A stretch of DNA of 54,230 bases from Duganella sp. Leaf126 (lineage in GTDB: Bacteria > Pseudomonadota > Gammaproteobacteria > Burkholderiales > Burkholderiaceae_D). The first letter of the stretch is position 1, and every line of letters begins with the position of its first letter. The DNA lies in assembly GCF_001423125.1 (NCBI RefSeq), contig NZ_LMNW01000007.1, forward strand, positions 1-54,230. Reading direction: 5' to 3'. The notes beneath the pieces are model-generated. The model did no database searches. It was given only the letters and a program-made list of their open reading frames with translations, and was not told the DNA's origin. Shown one piece after another: positions 33,894-45,188 of the stretch. The translations under genes were made by a program, and so were the position numbers.

Positions 33894-33958
33894 AATTCTC
33901 TCTTGGCTTGACGTGAGCCGATAGTAATCCGAATCCGTCATTTTCTCACAGGCATAGA

Positions 33959-35242
33959 ATGTATACCCTCGCGTTTTCGATTTTGTTTGTGTCTTTCATC
34001 GTTTTGACGCTGATCGTACGTTTCTGGCTGGCCTCGCGCCAGATCCGCCATGTGCTGGCGCACCGCAACGCCGTGCCGCCCGAGTTTGCGTCGCGCATCC
34101 AGCTTGCCGCCCACCAGAAGGCGGCCGACTACACGGTGGCGCGCACCAAGTTCGGCCTGCTGGCGCTGCTGGTCAACACCGTGGTGCTGATCGGTTTTAC
34201 CCTGTTTGGCGGCCTGCAATGGCTGTCGGAGCAGATCTATCAGATCACCGGCCCCGGCATGGTGTACCAGCTGGTACTGCTGGCGGCGTTCGCGCTGATC
34301 TCGGGCGCGGTGGACGTGCCGTTCGATTATTACCGGCAGTTCAAGCTCGAGCAGCGCTTCGGCTTCAACAAGATGACGCGCGGCCTGTTCTTTGCCGACC
34401 TGCTCAAGGGCACGGTGCTGGGCGCGGCCATCGGCCTGCCGCTGGTGTGGGTGGTGCTGACGCTGATGGATAAATCGGGCGCCCTGTGGTGGTTCTACGC
34501 CTGGCTGGTGTGGAGCGGCTTCCAGCTCTTGATGATGGTGCTGTACCCGACCGTGATCGCGCCGCTGTTCAACAAGTTCACGCCGCTGGCCGACCAGTCG
34601 CTGAAGGACCGCATCGAGGGCCTGATGACGCGCGTGGGCTTCGCCTCCAAGGGCCTGTTCGTGATGGATGGCTCGAAACGCAGCGCCCACGGCAACGCCT
34701 ATTTTTCCGGCTTCGGCGCCCACAAGCGCATCGTGTTTTACGACACCCTGCTCGCGCGCCTGCTGCCGCACGAGATCGAGGCGGTTCTGGCGCACGAGCT
34801 CGGTCACTTCAAGCTGCGCCACATCGTCAAGCGCATCGTCATGATCTTCGCCGTCTCGCTCGGCTTCCTGGCGCTGCTCGGCTACCTGAAGAACCAGCTG
34901 TGGTTCTACACCGGGCTCGGGGTCGATCCGCTGGCGCTGCCGGGCCAGACCAACGACGCCATGGTGCTGCTGCTGTTCATGCTGGTGCTGCCCGTGTTCA
35001 CTTTCCTGTTCGGCCCGCTGACGTCGCTGAGCTCGCGCAAGCACGAATTCGAGGCGGACGCCTTTGCGGCCCAGCACACCGATGCGCGCGACCTGGTGTC
35101 GGCGCTGGTCAAGATGTACGAAGACAACGCTTCCACGCTGACGCCCGATCCGCTGCACTCGGCCTTCTACGACAGCCACCCGCCAGCGAGCGTGCGGATC
35201 CGTCACCTGCATCAACATCCGACCATGGCGGCGGCCTCATGA
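33959..35242 (+). CDS. M48 family (Ste24/CAAX protease-like) membrane metallopeptidase
   Basis: A 427-residue integral membrane zinc protease of the Ste24 type. The zinc motif HELGH is in [14 protein letters not shown], and the third ligand is in the HEFEADAFA segment. Several membrane helices lie in the N-terminal half and between these motifs. In bacteria such proteases probably take part in membrane-protein quality control; substrates are unknown, since bacteria lack prenylated CAAX proteins. The stop overlaps the rsgA start by four bases (ATGA), so the two are translationally coupled. Confidence 0.94.
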   Translation: MYTLAFSILFVSFIVLTLIVRFWLASRQIRHVLAHRNAVPPEFASRIQLAAHQKAADYTVARTKFGLLALLVNTVVLIGFTLFGGLQWLSEQIYQITGPGMVYQLVLLAAFALISGAVDVPFDYYRQFKLEQRFGFNKMTRGLFFADLLKGTVLGAAIGLPLVWVVLTLMDKSGALWWFYAWLVWSGFQLLMMVLYPTVIAPLFNKFTPLADQSLKDRIEGLMTRVGFASKGLFVMDGSKRSAHGNAYFSGFGAHKRIVFYDTLLARLLPHEIEAVLAHELGHFKLRHIVKRIVMIFAVSLGFLALLGYLKNQLWFYTGLGVDPLALPGQTNDAMVLLLFMLVLPVFTFLFGPLTSLSSRKHEFEADAFAAQHTDARDLVSALVKMYEDNASTLTPDPLHSAFYDSHPPASVRIRHLHQHPTMAAAS

Positions 35243-36156
35243 CCACATCATCCTCCCCGCAAAAACTGCAGGCGACCATCATCGCCGCCCATGGCCGCCA
35301 CTACCTGGCCGAAGCCGATGGCCGCAAGCTGCAATGCGTCACGCGCGGCAAGAAGACCAATGTCGCTGTCGGCGACGTCGTGCAGATCACCACCACGTCC
35401 GGCGACCAGGGCGTGATCGACAGGATCGAGGAGCGCAGCACCCTGCTCTACCGCTCCGACCAGTACAAGTCGAAACTGCTGGCCGCCAACCTGACGCAAC
35501 TGTTCATCGTGGTGGCGACGGAACCCGGTTTTGCCGACGACCTGGTGTCGCGCGCGCTGGTGGCGGCCGAAGCGGCCGGCATCCGCGCCCACCTGATCCT
35601 CAACAAGACCGACGTGGCCGCAGCGCTGCCGCGCACGCGTGAGCGGGTGCAGGTGTACGCGTCGCTCGGCTACCCGGTGCACGAAGTGTCGGCCACCGCG
35701 CGCCCCGAGGAAGCGGTGGCCACGCTGCAACCGCTGATGGCAGGCCAGTCGTCGATCCTGATCGGCCAGTCCGGCATGGGCAAGTCGTCGCTGATCAACC
35801 TGCTGGTGCCCGAGGCCGACATCGCCGTGCGCGAGATTTCGGCGGCGCTCGACACCGGCAAGCACACGACCACCTTCACCCGGCTGTACCGGCTGCCGGA
35901 ACTGGGGCTGGGGACGGCCATCATCGATTCGCCCGGCTTCCAGGAGTTCGGCCTCTACCATCTGACCGAGGGCATGCTCGAGCGCGCGTTCGTCGAGTTT
36001 GCGCCGTATCTTGGCCACTGCAAGTTCTACAACTGCCGCCACCTGACCGAACCGCAGTGCGCGGTGCTGGCTGCCGTGGAAGCAGGCCAGATCGCCCGCA
36101 TGCGCCACACCCTGTACGCCCAGCTGCTGCACGAATCGTCGCAGACGCTGTACTGA
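35239..36156 (+). CDS. rsgA: ribosome small-subunit maturation GTPase RsgA
   Basis: A 305-residue circularly permuted GTPase that assists late 30S assembly. An N-terminal OB-fold (residues about 8-70) is followed by G4 (LNKTDV), then G1 (GQSGMGKSS) and G3 (DSPGFQEF), the permuted order. The C-terminal zinc finger ([16 protein letters not shown]) binds the ribosome. The ATG at 35239 overlaps the M48 protease stop. Its association with the protease and orn is common in related betaproteobacteria, to my recollection. Confidence 0.96.
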   Translation: MTTSSSPQKLQATIIAAHGRHYLAEADGRKLQCVTRGKKTNVAVGDVVQITTTSGDQGVIDRIEERSTLLYRSDQYKSKLLAANLTQLFIVVATEPGFADDLVSRALVAAEAAGIRAHLILNKTDVAAALPRTRERVQVYASLGYPVHEVSATARPEEAVATLQPLMAGQSSILIGQSGMGKSSLINLLVPEADIAVREISAALDTGKHTTTFTRLYRLPELGLGTAIIDSPGFQEFGLYHLTEGMLERAFVEFAPYLGHCKFYNCRHLTEPQCAVLAAVEAGQIARMRHTLYAQLLHESSQTLY

Positions 36157-36184
36157 CCGGGCCCGATCGCATCCCGCCAGCGAC

Positions 36185-36215
36185 TTGCGCGCGGGTGCTG
36201 TTTGCAGTCTATAAT
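36185..36215 (+). promoter_or_regulatory. possible promoter of TPR-GAF histidine kinase gene
   Basis: A perfect TATAAT (36210-36215) is preceded by TTGCGC (36185-36190), with a longer than ideal 19-base spacer, about 60 bases before the start codon. Confidence 0.45.
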
Positions 36216-36277
36216 TCCCGATTGCAATACCAACGCAGGCAGCCCAACCTTCGCTGCGCGTCCGGTAAAGGATCGCG

Positions 36278-39148
36278 ATGGACTTGTTTGTAGCCGACGA
36301 CGAAGTAGCCCTGTGGGAAAACGCGCTGCTGCGCCTGACCGGCGCCGCGCGGCTGCCGGTGCTGGTGCCGCTGGCCTGGCATCTGCGCCAGCGCGACAGC
36401 ATGCGCGCCGCCGCCCTGGCGCAGGAAGGCCTGGCGCTGCTGCGCGCGGCCGGCTTGCCGCCGCAAGACCAGGCGGCGACATCTGCCCGGCTCGACCTGG
36501 TGGCGGCCGAGGCGGCATGGCTGGCCGCCGACCTGACGGCTGCCGAACGCATGGCCGACGACATCGGCGCACGCATGCTGGCCTGCCGGGACTGGCGCGG
36601 CGTGGCCGATACCCACTGGCTGCGCGCGTGGATCGCCATCGACGGCGGCGACCACGGTGGCGGCGCCGCTCACCTGGCGCAGATGGCCGCCATCGCGCGC
36701 CGGCCCGAAGTCGACGACGCCGACCGCGCCATGTGCGCCGAAGCGGCGATCGCCCGCTGGGCGGTGATGGAGGACCGCTGCGCCGCCGAGGCGCGCTGGT
36801 CGGCGCCGTTCGCCGCCGCCGCTGCCCGGGCTGCGCAGCACCCGGCGCTGGCGGTATGGGTGCACGATTACGTCGGCACCGCCGCCACCCAGGGCAGCAA
36901 TTTCGGTGCGGCGGCCGGCCATTTCGCCCGCGTGTACGAAGCGGCGCGCGTCAGCGGCCAGCTGCGTTCGGCGATCACGGCCGCCATCAACATCGGCATC
37001 GATTTCACCAACCTGAACGACCACCGCGCCGCCCTCGAATGGATGCAGCGCGCGCTGGACATGGCGCGTCCCACGCACTGGCCGCGCAGCGTGGGCGTGT
37101 GCCTGACGCACACGGCCGACACCATGCGCCGGCTGGGCCAGCTCGACGCCAGCGCGGCGCTGCTGGACGAGGCCTTCGAGGTGCTGGCGCCGCTGGCCGA
37201 TGGCCGCAGCTATGCCACCGCCCTGCAGTTCCGCGGCGACCTGCAACTCGACACCGGCGACTACGCGAGCGCGCTGGTGTCGTTCCGCCAGCTGGAGGAC
37301 AAGGCGGCGCGGCTGCGCCACGCGGACCTGATGTGCGCCGCGCGGCGCGGCCAGGCGCACGCGCTGTGCTACCTGGACCGGCCCGAAGAGGCGCTGGCGG
37401 TGGCGGCGGACGCCATCGCGCTGGCGCTGGCGCAGTCCAGCGTGACCAACCACGTGCGCACGCTGCGCGTGCTGTCGGTGATCCATGCCCGGCACCCGCT
37501 GCCGCCGCCGGCGGACATGACCGAGCAGAACGCCACCCTGCACTATCTGCACCAGGCGCTGGCGCTGGCCTCGCACATCGAAGGCTACACGCTGCCGGGC
37601 GACCTGCTCGAAACGCTGGCGCACGAGTATGCGCAGACGGGCCAGTACCAGCGCGCCTACGAATCGGCACAGGCCGCAGCGGCGGCGCGCCGCACCACCC
37701 ACAGCCGCGAGGCCACCAACCGCGCGATCGCCATGCAGGTGCACCAGCAGACCGAACGCGCGCGCGCCGAGGGCCGGCACCACCGCGAGCTGGCCGAGTC
37801 CGAGGCGCGCCGCGCGCGCGTGCTGCAGCAGACCACCGCCACGCTCGAACGCCTGTCCGCCATCGGCCAGGAGATCACCACCCACCTCGACGCCAGGGCC
37901 GTGTTCCAGGCCATCAACCGCCACGTGCAGGCGCTGCTGACGGCCGACAGCTTTGCGATCTACCTGTGCGACCCCGGTTGCGACACCCTGAACCGCGCCT
38001 TCGGCATGGAGAACGGCGTGTCGCTGGCCGCCAACGCGATCGCCGTGGACAATCCGCGCGCCAACGCCGCACGCTGCCTGCGCGAGCGGCGCGAAATCTA
38101 TGTCGAGGACGCGGGGCCGGACGACATCTTCCTGGCGCCCGGCACGTCGCTGATGGCGTGCGCGCTGTACGTGCCGCTGATGGTGGGCGAACGCACCCTG
38201 GGCGTGATGACGGTGCAGGCATCGAGCAAGCGCGCCTACCGTGACCGCGAACGGCTGATCTTCCGCACCCTGTGCGCGTACGGCGCGATCGCGCTCGACA
38301 ACGCCAACGCCTACGCCCAGCTGAAAAGCGCGCAAACCCAGCTGGTGTCGCAGGAAAAGCTGGCGGCGCTGGGATCGCTGATGGCGGGCGTGGCGCACGA
38401 GCTCAATACGCCGATCGGCAACAGCCTGCTGATCGCCAGCACGCTGCACCAGAAAACCACGGACCTGGCGCGCCAGGTGGCGGGACCGGGCCTGCGCCGG
38501 TCGGAACTGCAGGCCTACCTGGAGGACGCCGCCCGCGCCCACGACCTGGTGATGCGCGGCCTGACCAGCGCGGCGGAACTGGTCAACAGCTTCAAGCAGG
38601 TGGCGGTGGACCGCACCACCGAGCAGCGCCGGCGGTTCGACCTGCAGCAGGTCACCACCGAGGTGATCGCCACCATGATGAACCGCATCCGCGCCTCCGG
38701 CCACCGGATCGAGGCCGAGGTGGCGGCCAGCATCGCGATGGACAGCTATCCCGGCCCGCTGGGCCAGGTGATCGCCAACTTCATCAACAACGCCTTGCTA
38801 CACGCGTTCGACAAGGGCGTGGTCGGCCGGCTGTGGCTGCGCGCCGCCCTGGCGCCGCCCGGCAGCGCCGGCGCGGACGGGGCGGGACGCGTGCAGCTGG
38901 TCTTCGGCGACAACGGCGGCGGCATCGCGCCGGCCCATATGTCGCGCATCTTCGATCCGTTCTTCACCACCAAGCTCGGCCAGGGCGGCAGCGGTCTCGG
39001 ATTGTCGATCAGTTACAACATCGTCACCGCGCTGCTGGGCGGCCAGATCGCGGTCCAGAGTTCGGCCGCCGGTACCGTGTTCACGCTGGACCTGCCGCTG
39101 GTGGCGCCGCAGGCGCGCGCAGCGACCGCCGCGCAGATCTACCATTGA
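36278..39148 (+). CDS. soluble TPR-GAF sensor histidine kinase
   Basis: A 956-residue cytoplasmic kinase. Residues 1 to about 480 are helical repeats of TPR/MalT type, with many Ala/Leu helix pairs. A coiled-coil linker (about 480-525, rich in Glu/Arg/Gln) leads to a GAF domain (about 525-670) and a HisKA-like segment with His707 in VAHELNTPIGNSLL. The HATPase domain (about 810-940) includes a NNALLHAFDKG N-box, DNGGGIAP and GGSGLGLSISYN. No membrane helix and no receiver is present. It may sense a protein or small ligand through the TPR or GAF region. No response regulator lies beside it. The downstream 123 bases hold the argF promoter. Confidence 0.9.
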   Translation: MDLFVADDEVALWENALLRLTGAARLPVLVPLAWHLRQRDSMRAAALAQEGLALLRAAGLPPQDQAATSARLDLVAAEAAWLAADLTAAERMADDIGARMLACRDWRGVADTHWLRAWIAIDGGDHGGGAAHLAQMAAIARRPEVDDADRAMCAEAAIARWAVMEDRCAAEARWSAPFAAAAARAAQHPALAVWVHDYVGTAATQGSNFGAAAGHFARVYEAARVSGQLRSAITAAINIGIDFTNLNDHRAALEWMQRALDMARPTHWPRSVGVCLTHTADTMRRLGQLDASAALLDEAFEVLAPLADGRSYATALQFRGDLQLDTGDYASALVSFRQLEDKAARLRHADLMCAARRGQAHALCYLDRPEEALAVAADAIALALAQSSVTNHVRTLRVLSVIHARHPLPPPADMTEQNATLHYLHQALALASHIEGYTLPGDLLETLAHEYAQTGQYQRAYESAQAAAAARRTTHSREATNRAIAMQVHQQTERARAEGRHHRELAESEARRARVLQQTTATLERLSAIGQEITTHLDARAVFQAINRHVQALLTADSFAIYLCDPGCDTLNRAFGMENGVSLAANAIAVDNPRANAARCLRERREIYVEDAGPDDIFLAPGTSLMACALYVPLMVGERTLGVMTVQASSKRAYRDRERLIFRTLCAYGAIALDNANAYAQLKSAQTQLVSQEKLAALGSLMAGVAHELNTPIGNSLLIASTLHQKTTDLARQVAGPGLRRSELQAYLEDAARAHDLVMRGLTSAAELVNSFKQVAVDRTTEQRRRFDLQQVTTEVIATMMNRIRASGHRIEAEVAASIAMDSYPGPLGQVIANFINNALLHAFDKGVVGRLWLRAALAPPGSAGADGAGRVQLVFGDNGGGIAPAHMSRIFDPFFTTKLGQGGSGLGLSISYNIVTALLGGQIAVQSSAAGTVFTLDLPLVAPQARAATAAQIYH

Positions 39149-39206
39149 ATCGGGGGGCTGGACCAGCATAATCTGCGGCGATTGGCTTGCTGCACCGAAT
39201 TGCCTT

Positions 39207-39212
39207 TATAAT
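39207..39212 (+). promoter_or_regulatory. -10 element of argF-argG operon
   Basis: A perfect TATAAT lies 59 bases before argF. The -35 is unclear: TTGGCT at 39182 would give a 19-base spacer. No ArgR box was recognised. Confidence 0.5.
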
Positions 39213-39271
39213 TGACCGGTTCAGCCGGCCGGGTATCGAGTCCCAGGCCAGCTCACCTGTCAGTTGTTATT

Positions 39272-40213
39272 ATGCCTATCCAAAATCCGATCAAGCATTA
39301 CCTGCAGTTTTCCGACTTCACGCTGGAAGAATACGAGTACGTGATTGAACGCGCCCACCTGATCAAGCGCAAGTTCAAGAACTACGAGATCTATCACCCG
39401 CTGATCGACCGCACCCTGGTGATGGTGTTCGAGAAGAACTCCACCCGCACCCGCCTGTCGTTCGAGGCCGGCATGCACCAGCTGGGCGGCGCCGCCATCT
39501 ATCTGAACACGCGCGACAGCCAGCTCGGACGCGGCGAACCGGTGGAAGATGCAGGCCAGGTCATGAGCCGCATGTGCGACATCATCATGGTGCGCACCTT
39601 CGGCCAGGACATCATTGAGCGCTTTGCCGCCCATTCGCGCGTGCCGGTGATTAACGGCCTGACCAACGAACACCACCCGTGCCAGGTATTTGCCGACATC
39701 TTCACCTTCTACGAGCACCGCGGCCCGATCACCGGCAAGACGGTGGCGTGGATCGGCGACGCCAACAACATGCTGTATTCGTGGCTGCAGGCGGCCGAGG
39801 TATTCGGCTTCCACGTCAATGTCTCCACGCCCAAGGGCTACGACATGGACATGTCGCTGGTCGCCACCGACCGCTACACCTTCTTCGCCAACCCGTCCGA
39901 CGCCTGCGCCGGCGCGCACCTGGTCAATACCGACGTCTGGACCAGCATGGGCTACGAAGAGGAGAACGCCGCGCGCCTGAAAGCGTTCGACGGCTGGATC
40001 GTCGATGGCGCCAAGATGGCCCGCGCCGCGCCCGATGCGCTGTTCATGCACTGCCTGCCCGCCCACCGCGGCGAGGAAGTGGCGGCCGAGGTCATCGACG
40101 GACCGCAATCGGTGGTCTGGGACGAAGCCGAGAATCGCCTGCACATCCAGAAGGCGCTGATCGAGTACCTGCTGCTCGGTCGTCTCGATAACCGGCCCGG
40201 CACGTCCGCATAA
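39272..40213 (+). CDS. argF: ornithine carbamoyltransferase
   Basis: A 313-residue anabolic enzyme joining carbamoyl phosphate to ornithine to make citrulline in arginine synthesis. The carbamoyl-phosphate loop STRTRLSFE, ornithine-side residues in HPCQ, and HCLPAHRGEEV are all present. The ATG at 39272 (MPIQNPIKHYLQ) fits family alignment; the frame is open 20 codons upstream. No strong ribosome site is seen. It is followed by argG after 33 bases, forming a two-gene operon for consecutive pathway steps. Confidence 0.96.
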   Translation: MPIQNPIKHYLQFSDFTLEEYEYVIERAHLIKRKFKNYEIYHPLIDRTLVMVFEKNSTRTRLSFEAGMHQLGGAAIYLNTRDSQLGRGEPVEDAGQVMSRMCDIIMVRTFGQDIIERFAAHSRVPVINGLTNEHHPCQVFADIFTFYEHRGPITGKTVAWIGDANNMLYSWLQAAEVFGFHVNVSTPKGYDMDMSLVATDRYTFFANPSDACAGAHLVNTDVWTSMGYEEENAARLKAFDGWIVDGAKMARAAPDALFMHCLPAHRGEEVAAEVIDGPQSVVWDEAENRLHIQKALIEYLLLGRLDNRPGTSA

Positions 40214-40246
40214 TCAATCAATCATCTACACCCACTTGGAACCAGC

Positions 40247-41479
<1,233 letters not shown>

Positions 41480-41513
41480 GTCAATAGGCGAATACGCAAC
41501 GCGCTCCGCGACC

Positions 41514-41541
41514 AAAAGCCGCTCACCGAGCGGCTTTTTTT
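41514..41541 (+). terminator. rho-independent terminator of argFG
   Basis: AAGCCGCTC pairs with GAGCGGCTT around a 3-base loop, followed by T7, 35 bases after argG. It separates the arginine operon from the wsp operon. Confidence 0.92.
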
Positions 41542-41600
41542 GTTCTCACGCGATTACCATGGGACAATAGCCCAATCACCGACTGGCGCCTGGAGAAACC

Positions 41601-43418
41601 ATGTTTAAAGACCTGAGCATCAAACGCAAACTGTACCTGGGCTTCGGCGCCATGCTCGCCATCATCGTGGCGCTGCTGATCGTCGCCTACGACCGTTTTA
41701 ATAGCCTCTCCGAGGCCAACCAGTGGGACCGCCACACGATGGAAGTGATCCAGGCCATCGACGGCTTGCGCAACGATATGCTGCAGGTGCAGGTGGAGGC
41801 GCGCGGCTACTACCTGACCGGCACCGCGGCCCGTCTCGAGCGCACCCGCAAGGAGCAGCGCGACCTGCCCGAATCGATCCAGAAGCTGCAGCAGCTGACC
41901 AACGATAATCCGGCGCAGGTCGCCCGTTTCAAAACGCTGGAGAACATGATCAACGCCTGGAACAAGGACGTCATCGACAGCCAGCTGGCCATGCGCGAGC
42001 AACTGGGTACGGCGCCCGGCGCTGCTGACGCCATGGGCAAAACGCCGCAGCTGGCCAATCTGACCGGCACCGCCATCAGCGAGATCTACAAGTTCATGAG
42101 CGAGGCCACCAACGAGGAACACCGGCTGCAGGCTGAGCGCTCGGCCGCGTCGGCCAGGCTGCAGGAGAGCATGCGGCTGGTGATTACCGTGGGCGGCCTG
42201 GTATGCGTGCTGCTGGGCATGGCCGTGGCATGGATGCTGGTGCGCTCGCTGACCGCGCCGCTGCTCAACCTGACCGACGTGGTGGGCCGCATTGCCGGCG
42301 GCGACCAGGGGGCGCGCGCGACCGTGCTGGCCAATGATGAGCTGGGCCGGGTGACCGAGGAGTTCAACCGCATGGCGCAATCGATCCAGGACAGCCAGGC
42401 CAATGAAAAAGCACTGAACGACGCCTTGCGCGCCAAGGTCGATTCGCTGCTGGGCGTGGTCTCGAAAGCCGCCTCCGGCGACCTGACGGGCACCATCGAA
42501 GTGACCGGCAGCGACGCCATCGGCCAGCTGGCCCATGGTCTCGACCGCATGTTCGAAAACCTGCGCGCGCTGCTCAACAATGTGCAGAAGGCCGGCATCC
42601 AGGTCACCACGTCGGCCACCGAAATCGCCGCCTCGGCCAAGCAGCAGGAAGCGACCGGCATCGAGCAGGCGCAGACCAGCGTGGAAATTCTCAGCACCAC
42701 CAAGGAGATCTCGGCCAACGCCTCGCAGCTGCTCAAGACCATGGAAGAAGCGACTGCCGTGGCGGACTACACCACCACGGCCACCGCCGATGCCCAGGGC
42801 AACCTGCGCCGCATGGACAGCACCATGCAGCACATGGTCAGCGCCACCGATTCGATCAACGCCAAGCTGGCAGCGCTGTCGGAAAAAGCCTCGAACATCA
42901 ACAGCGTGCTGATCACCATCACCAAGGTCGCGGACCAGACCAACATCCTGTCGCTCAATGCCGCCATCGAGGCGGAAAAGGCCGGCGAGGCGGGACGCGG
43001 CTTCTCGGTGGTGGCGACGGAAATCCGCCGCCTGGCCGACCAGACCTCGGTCTCCACCTGGGACATCGAGCAAATGCTCAAGGAAATGCAGTCGGCGGTG
43101 TCGGCCAGCGTGATGGGGATGGACAAGTTCTCGGAAGAGATCCGCCGCAGCGTCGGCGAAGTGCGCCAGGTGACCGACCAGCTGTCCGGCGTAATGGACC
43201 AGGTGCAGAAGCTGGCGCCGCAGTTCGACGCCGTGCTGCAGGGGATGCAGTCGCAGGCGGTTGGGGCGGAGCAGATCAGCGCCACCATGATGCAGCTGAA
43301 CGACGCCACCCAGCAGACGGTGGAATCGCTCAAGGCTACCAGCGAAGCGGTGCACCAGCTGCAATACGCGGCCGGCGACCTGCAGACCAGCGTCGCCAAT
43401 TTTGCGGTTGCAGTCTAG
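41601..43418 (+). CDS. wspA: WspA-type methyl-accepting receptor
   Basis: A 605-residue membrane receptor that starts the Wsp surface-sensing pathway. A first helix (about 10-32) is followed by a CHASE3-like periplasmic domain (to about 190), a second helix (about 193-214), HAMP (about 214-266), and a signalling coiled coil with the tip NILSLNAAIEAEKAGEAGRG near residue 448. The EAEKAGE tip wording differs from the two local chemotaxis receptors and fits the Wsp class. In Pseudomonas, WspA responds to surface contact or membrane stress and activates WspE. The ribosome site is CTGGAG. wspB starts 8 bases after its stop. Confidence 0.92.
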   Translation: MFKDLSIKRKLYLGFGAMLAIIVALLIVAYDRFNSLSEANQWDRHTMEVIQAIDGLRNDMLQVQVEARGYYLTGTAARLERTRKEQRDLPESIQKLQQLTNDNPAQVARFKTLENMINAWNKDVIDSQLAMREQLGTAPGAADAMGKTPQLANLTGTAISEIYKFMSEATNEEHRLQAERSAASARLQESMRLVITVGGLVCVLLGMAVAWMLVRSLTAPLLNLTDVVGRIAGGDQGARATVLANDELGRVTEEFNRMAQSIQDSQANEKALNDALRAKVDSLLGVVSKAASGDLTGTIEVTGSDAIGQLAHGLDRMFENLRALLNNVQKAGIQVTTSATEIAASAKQQEATGIEQAQTSVEILSTTKEISANASQLLKTMEEATAVADYTTTATADAQGNLRRMDSTMQHMVSATDSINAKLAALSEKASNINSVLITITKVADQTNILSLNAAIEAEKAGEAGRGFSVVATEIRRLADQTSVSTWDIEQMLKEMQSAVSASVMGMDKFSEEIRRSVGEVRQVTDQLSGVMDQVQKLAPQFDAVLQGMQSQAVGAEQISATMMQLNDATQQTVESLKATSEAVHQLQYAAGDLQTSVANFAVAV

Positions 43419-43425
43419 GCGCGCG

Positions 43426-43893
43426 ATGAAAGTGCTGGTCTTTCACATCGGCGCCGACCGCTACGGCTTGCGCCTGCGCGACGTGGTGCGCGTGCTGCCG
43501 CTGCTCGACCTCAAGCACCTGCCGCTGGCGCCCGCACCGGTGGTGGGTCTGATGGACTACCACGGCGCCTCGGTGCCGGTCATCGACCTGTGCCTGGCCA
43601 GCGGGCTGCCGCCCGGCCTCGATCATTTCGATACCCGCATCATCGTGGTCGACTACCGTACGCCGGAAGGCGCCGTGCACTGGCTGGGCCTGCGCGCGGA
43701 ACGCGTGCAGGGCGTACAGGACCTGCGCGACGACCTGCTCACCGACAGTGGCGTGCAGGCGGCGCCCTTTCTGGGGCAGGTCGCCGGCGACGAACGCGGC
43801 ATGCTGCAACTGGTGGAACTGGAGCAGCTGCTCACGCCGGCGCTGCGCATCGCGCTGTTTCCGAACCCAATCGACGGCGGAGACCTGCCGTGA
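43426..43893 (+). CDS. wspB: CheW-like coupling protein WspB
   Basis: A 155-residue CheW-domain protein (MKVLVFHIGADRYGLRLRDV onward) that would link the WspA receptor to the kinase WspE. It is made of a single CheW fold, with the GLMDYHGASVPVIDL segment typical of these SH3-like domains. The start at 43426 follows the wspA stop by 8 bases. Its stop TGA (43891-43893) overlaps the GTG start of wspC. Position in the operon and size match Pseudomonas WspB. Confidence 0.92.
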   Translation: MKVLVFHIGADRYGLRLRDVVRVLPLLDLKHLPLAPAPVVGLMDYHGASVPVIDLCLASGLPPGLDHFDTRIIVVDYRTPEGAVHWLGLRAERVQGVQDLRDDLLTDSGVQAAPFLGQVAGDERGMLQLVELEQLLTPALRIALFPNPIDGGDLP

Positions 43894-45170
43894 CGACGCC
43901 GGCCCAGGTCATGCTGCGTGCAGCGACGGGACTGAACCTGTCGAAGCAGGTGGTTGACCGCGCCATCCGCGCGCGCGTGGTAAGCGTGAGCGCGCGCGAT
44001 GCCGACGATTACCTCGAGCGCATGACGCCGGAAGAACTGACCGCGCTGGTGGAACTTGTGGTGGTGCCGGAGTCGTGGTTCTACCGCGACCAGCAGGCGT
44101 TCCACGCCACTGCCGGCTACCTGAAACAGCAATTGCAGCTGGACCCCAACCGCCTGCTGCACGTCCTGTCGCTGCCCTGCGCCGGCGGCGAGGAGCCGTA
44201 CACGATGGCGATGGTGCTGCTCGACGCCGGCATTCCGGCCGACCGCTTCATGATCGACGCCTTCGATATCAGCCCGGTATGCGTGGCGCGCGCCAAGACC
44301 GGTGTGTACGGCCGCAACGCCTTCCGCAACCAGGACCTGGCCTTTCGCGACCGCCATTTCGAGGAAGTGAGCAAGGAAGCCTGGCGCATCAACGATGCAG
44401 TGCGCAGGCAGGTGCGTTTCCAGCAAGGGAATGTGCTGGACCTGACCATGGCCAGGCGCGCCGCTTTCTATGACGTCATCTTCTGCCGCAACCTGCTGAT
44501 CTATTTCGACAAACCCACCACCAGCGCTGCCGTGCGCAACCTCGACACCATGCTCAAGCGCGACGGCCTGCTGTTCGTCGGCTACGCCGAAGTGCCGTCG
44601 CTGTGCGCCAATGGCTTTACGCCGCTGCAGTATGCGCAGGCATTCGGGCTGGTCAAGAATGCCGAGGCGGCCCTGCGCAAAAAGGCGTGCGAGGTGGCGG
44701 CGCCGGCACCGGCTCGGGCGGTCAAATCCGGCCCGGCGCCCGTACCGAAACGCCCGCTGGCGGCCGGCGGCAGTCCGGTCACGGCTGCATCCCCGGCTGC
44801 GCCCAAGCCGAAACCCGGGCCGGCACCCGTCCCCGCGCCGCCACCGGCACCGGCGCGGGACCTGCTGGCCGATGCCCGCCGCCTGGCCGACCTGGGCCAG
44901 TTGAAGGAGGCCGAGCGTCTTTGCCGCGACCACCTGGCGCAGCAGCCGGAGGCGGCCGAGGCGTATTTCATCCTGGGCCTGATCAACGAATTGACCAGCA
45001 AGCACGCGCAGGCGCAGGATTACTGGAAGCGCTGCATCTACCTGCAGCCCGACCATTACGAGGCGCTGTGCCACCTGGCCCTGCTGGCCGACACCAGCGG
45101 CGACGCTGCCGGCGCGGCTGCGCTCAAGGCGCGCGCCGCGCGCATCTACCAACGCCAGCAGGCATCTTAA
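43890..45170 (+). CDS. wspC: CheR-type methyltransferase with TPR, WspC
   Basis: A 426-residue protein combining an S-adenosylmethionine-dependent CheR methyltransferase (residues about 1-270, with LSLPCAGGEEPYTMAM and a FDISPVCVARAK segment), a Pro/Ala-rich linker (about 270-330) and a TPR region (about 330-420). It would methylate WspA glutamates to set receptor sensitivity. The GTG start at 43890 overlaps the wspB stop and is chosen because it joins the open frame seamlessly; an ATG at 43911 is the alternative. The TPR tail is characteristic of WspC and is absent from classic CheR. Confidence 0.92.
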   Translation: MTTPAQVMLRAATGLNLSKQVVDRAIRARVVSVSARDADDYLERMTPEELTALVELVVVPESWFYRDQQAFHATAGYLKQQLQLDPNRLLHVLSLPCAGGEEPYTMAMVLLDAGIPADRFMIDAFDISPVCVARAKTGVYGRNAFRNQDLAFRDRHFEEVSKEAWRINDAVRRQVRFQQGNVLDLTMARRAAFYDVIFCRNLLIYFDKPTTSAAVRNLDTMLKRDGLLFVGYAEVPSLCANGFTPLQYAQAFGLVKNAEAALRKKACEVAAPAPARAVKSGPAPVPKRPLAAGGSPVTAASPAAPKPKPGPAPVPAPPPAPARDLLADARRLADLGQLKEAERLCRDHLAQQPEAAEAYFILGLINELTSKHAQAQDYWKRCIYLQPDHYEALCHLALLADTSGDAAGAAALKARAARIYQRQQAS

Positions 45171-45188
45171 GGACAAGGGCGCCCCGAC

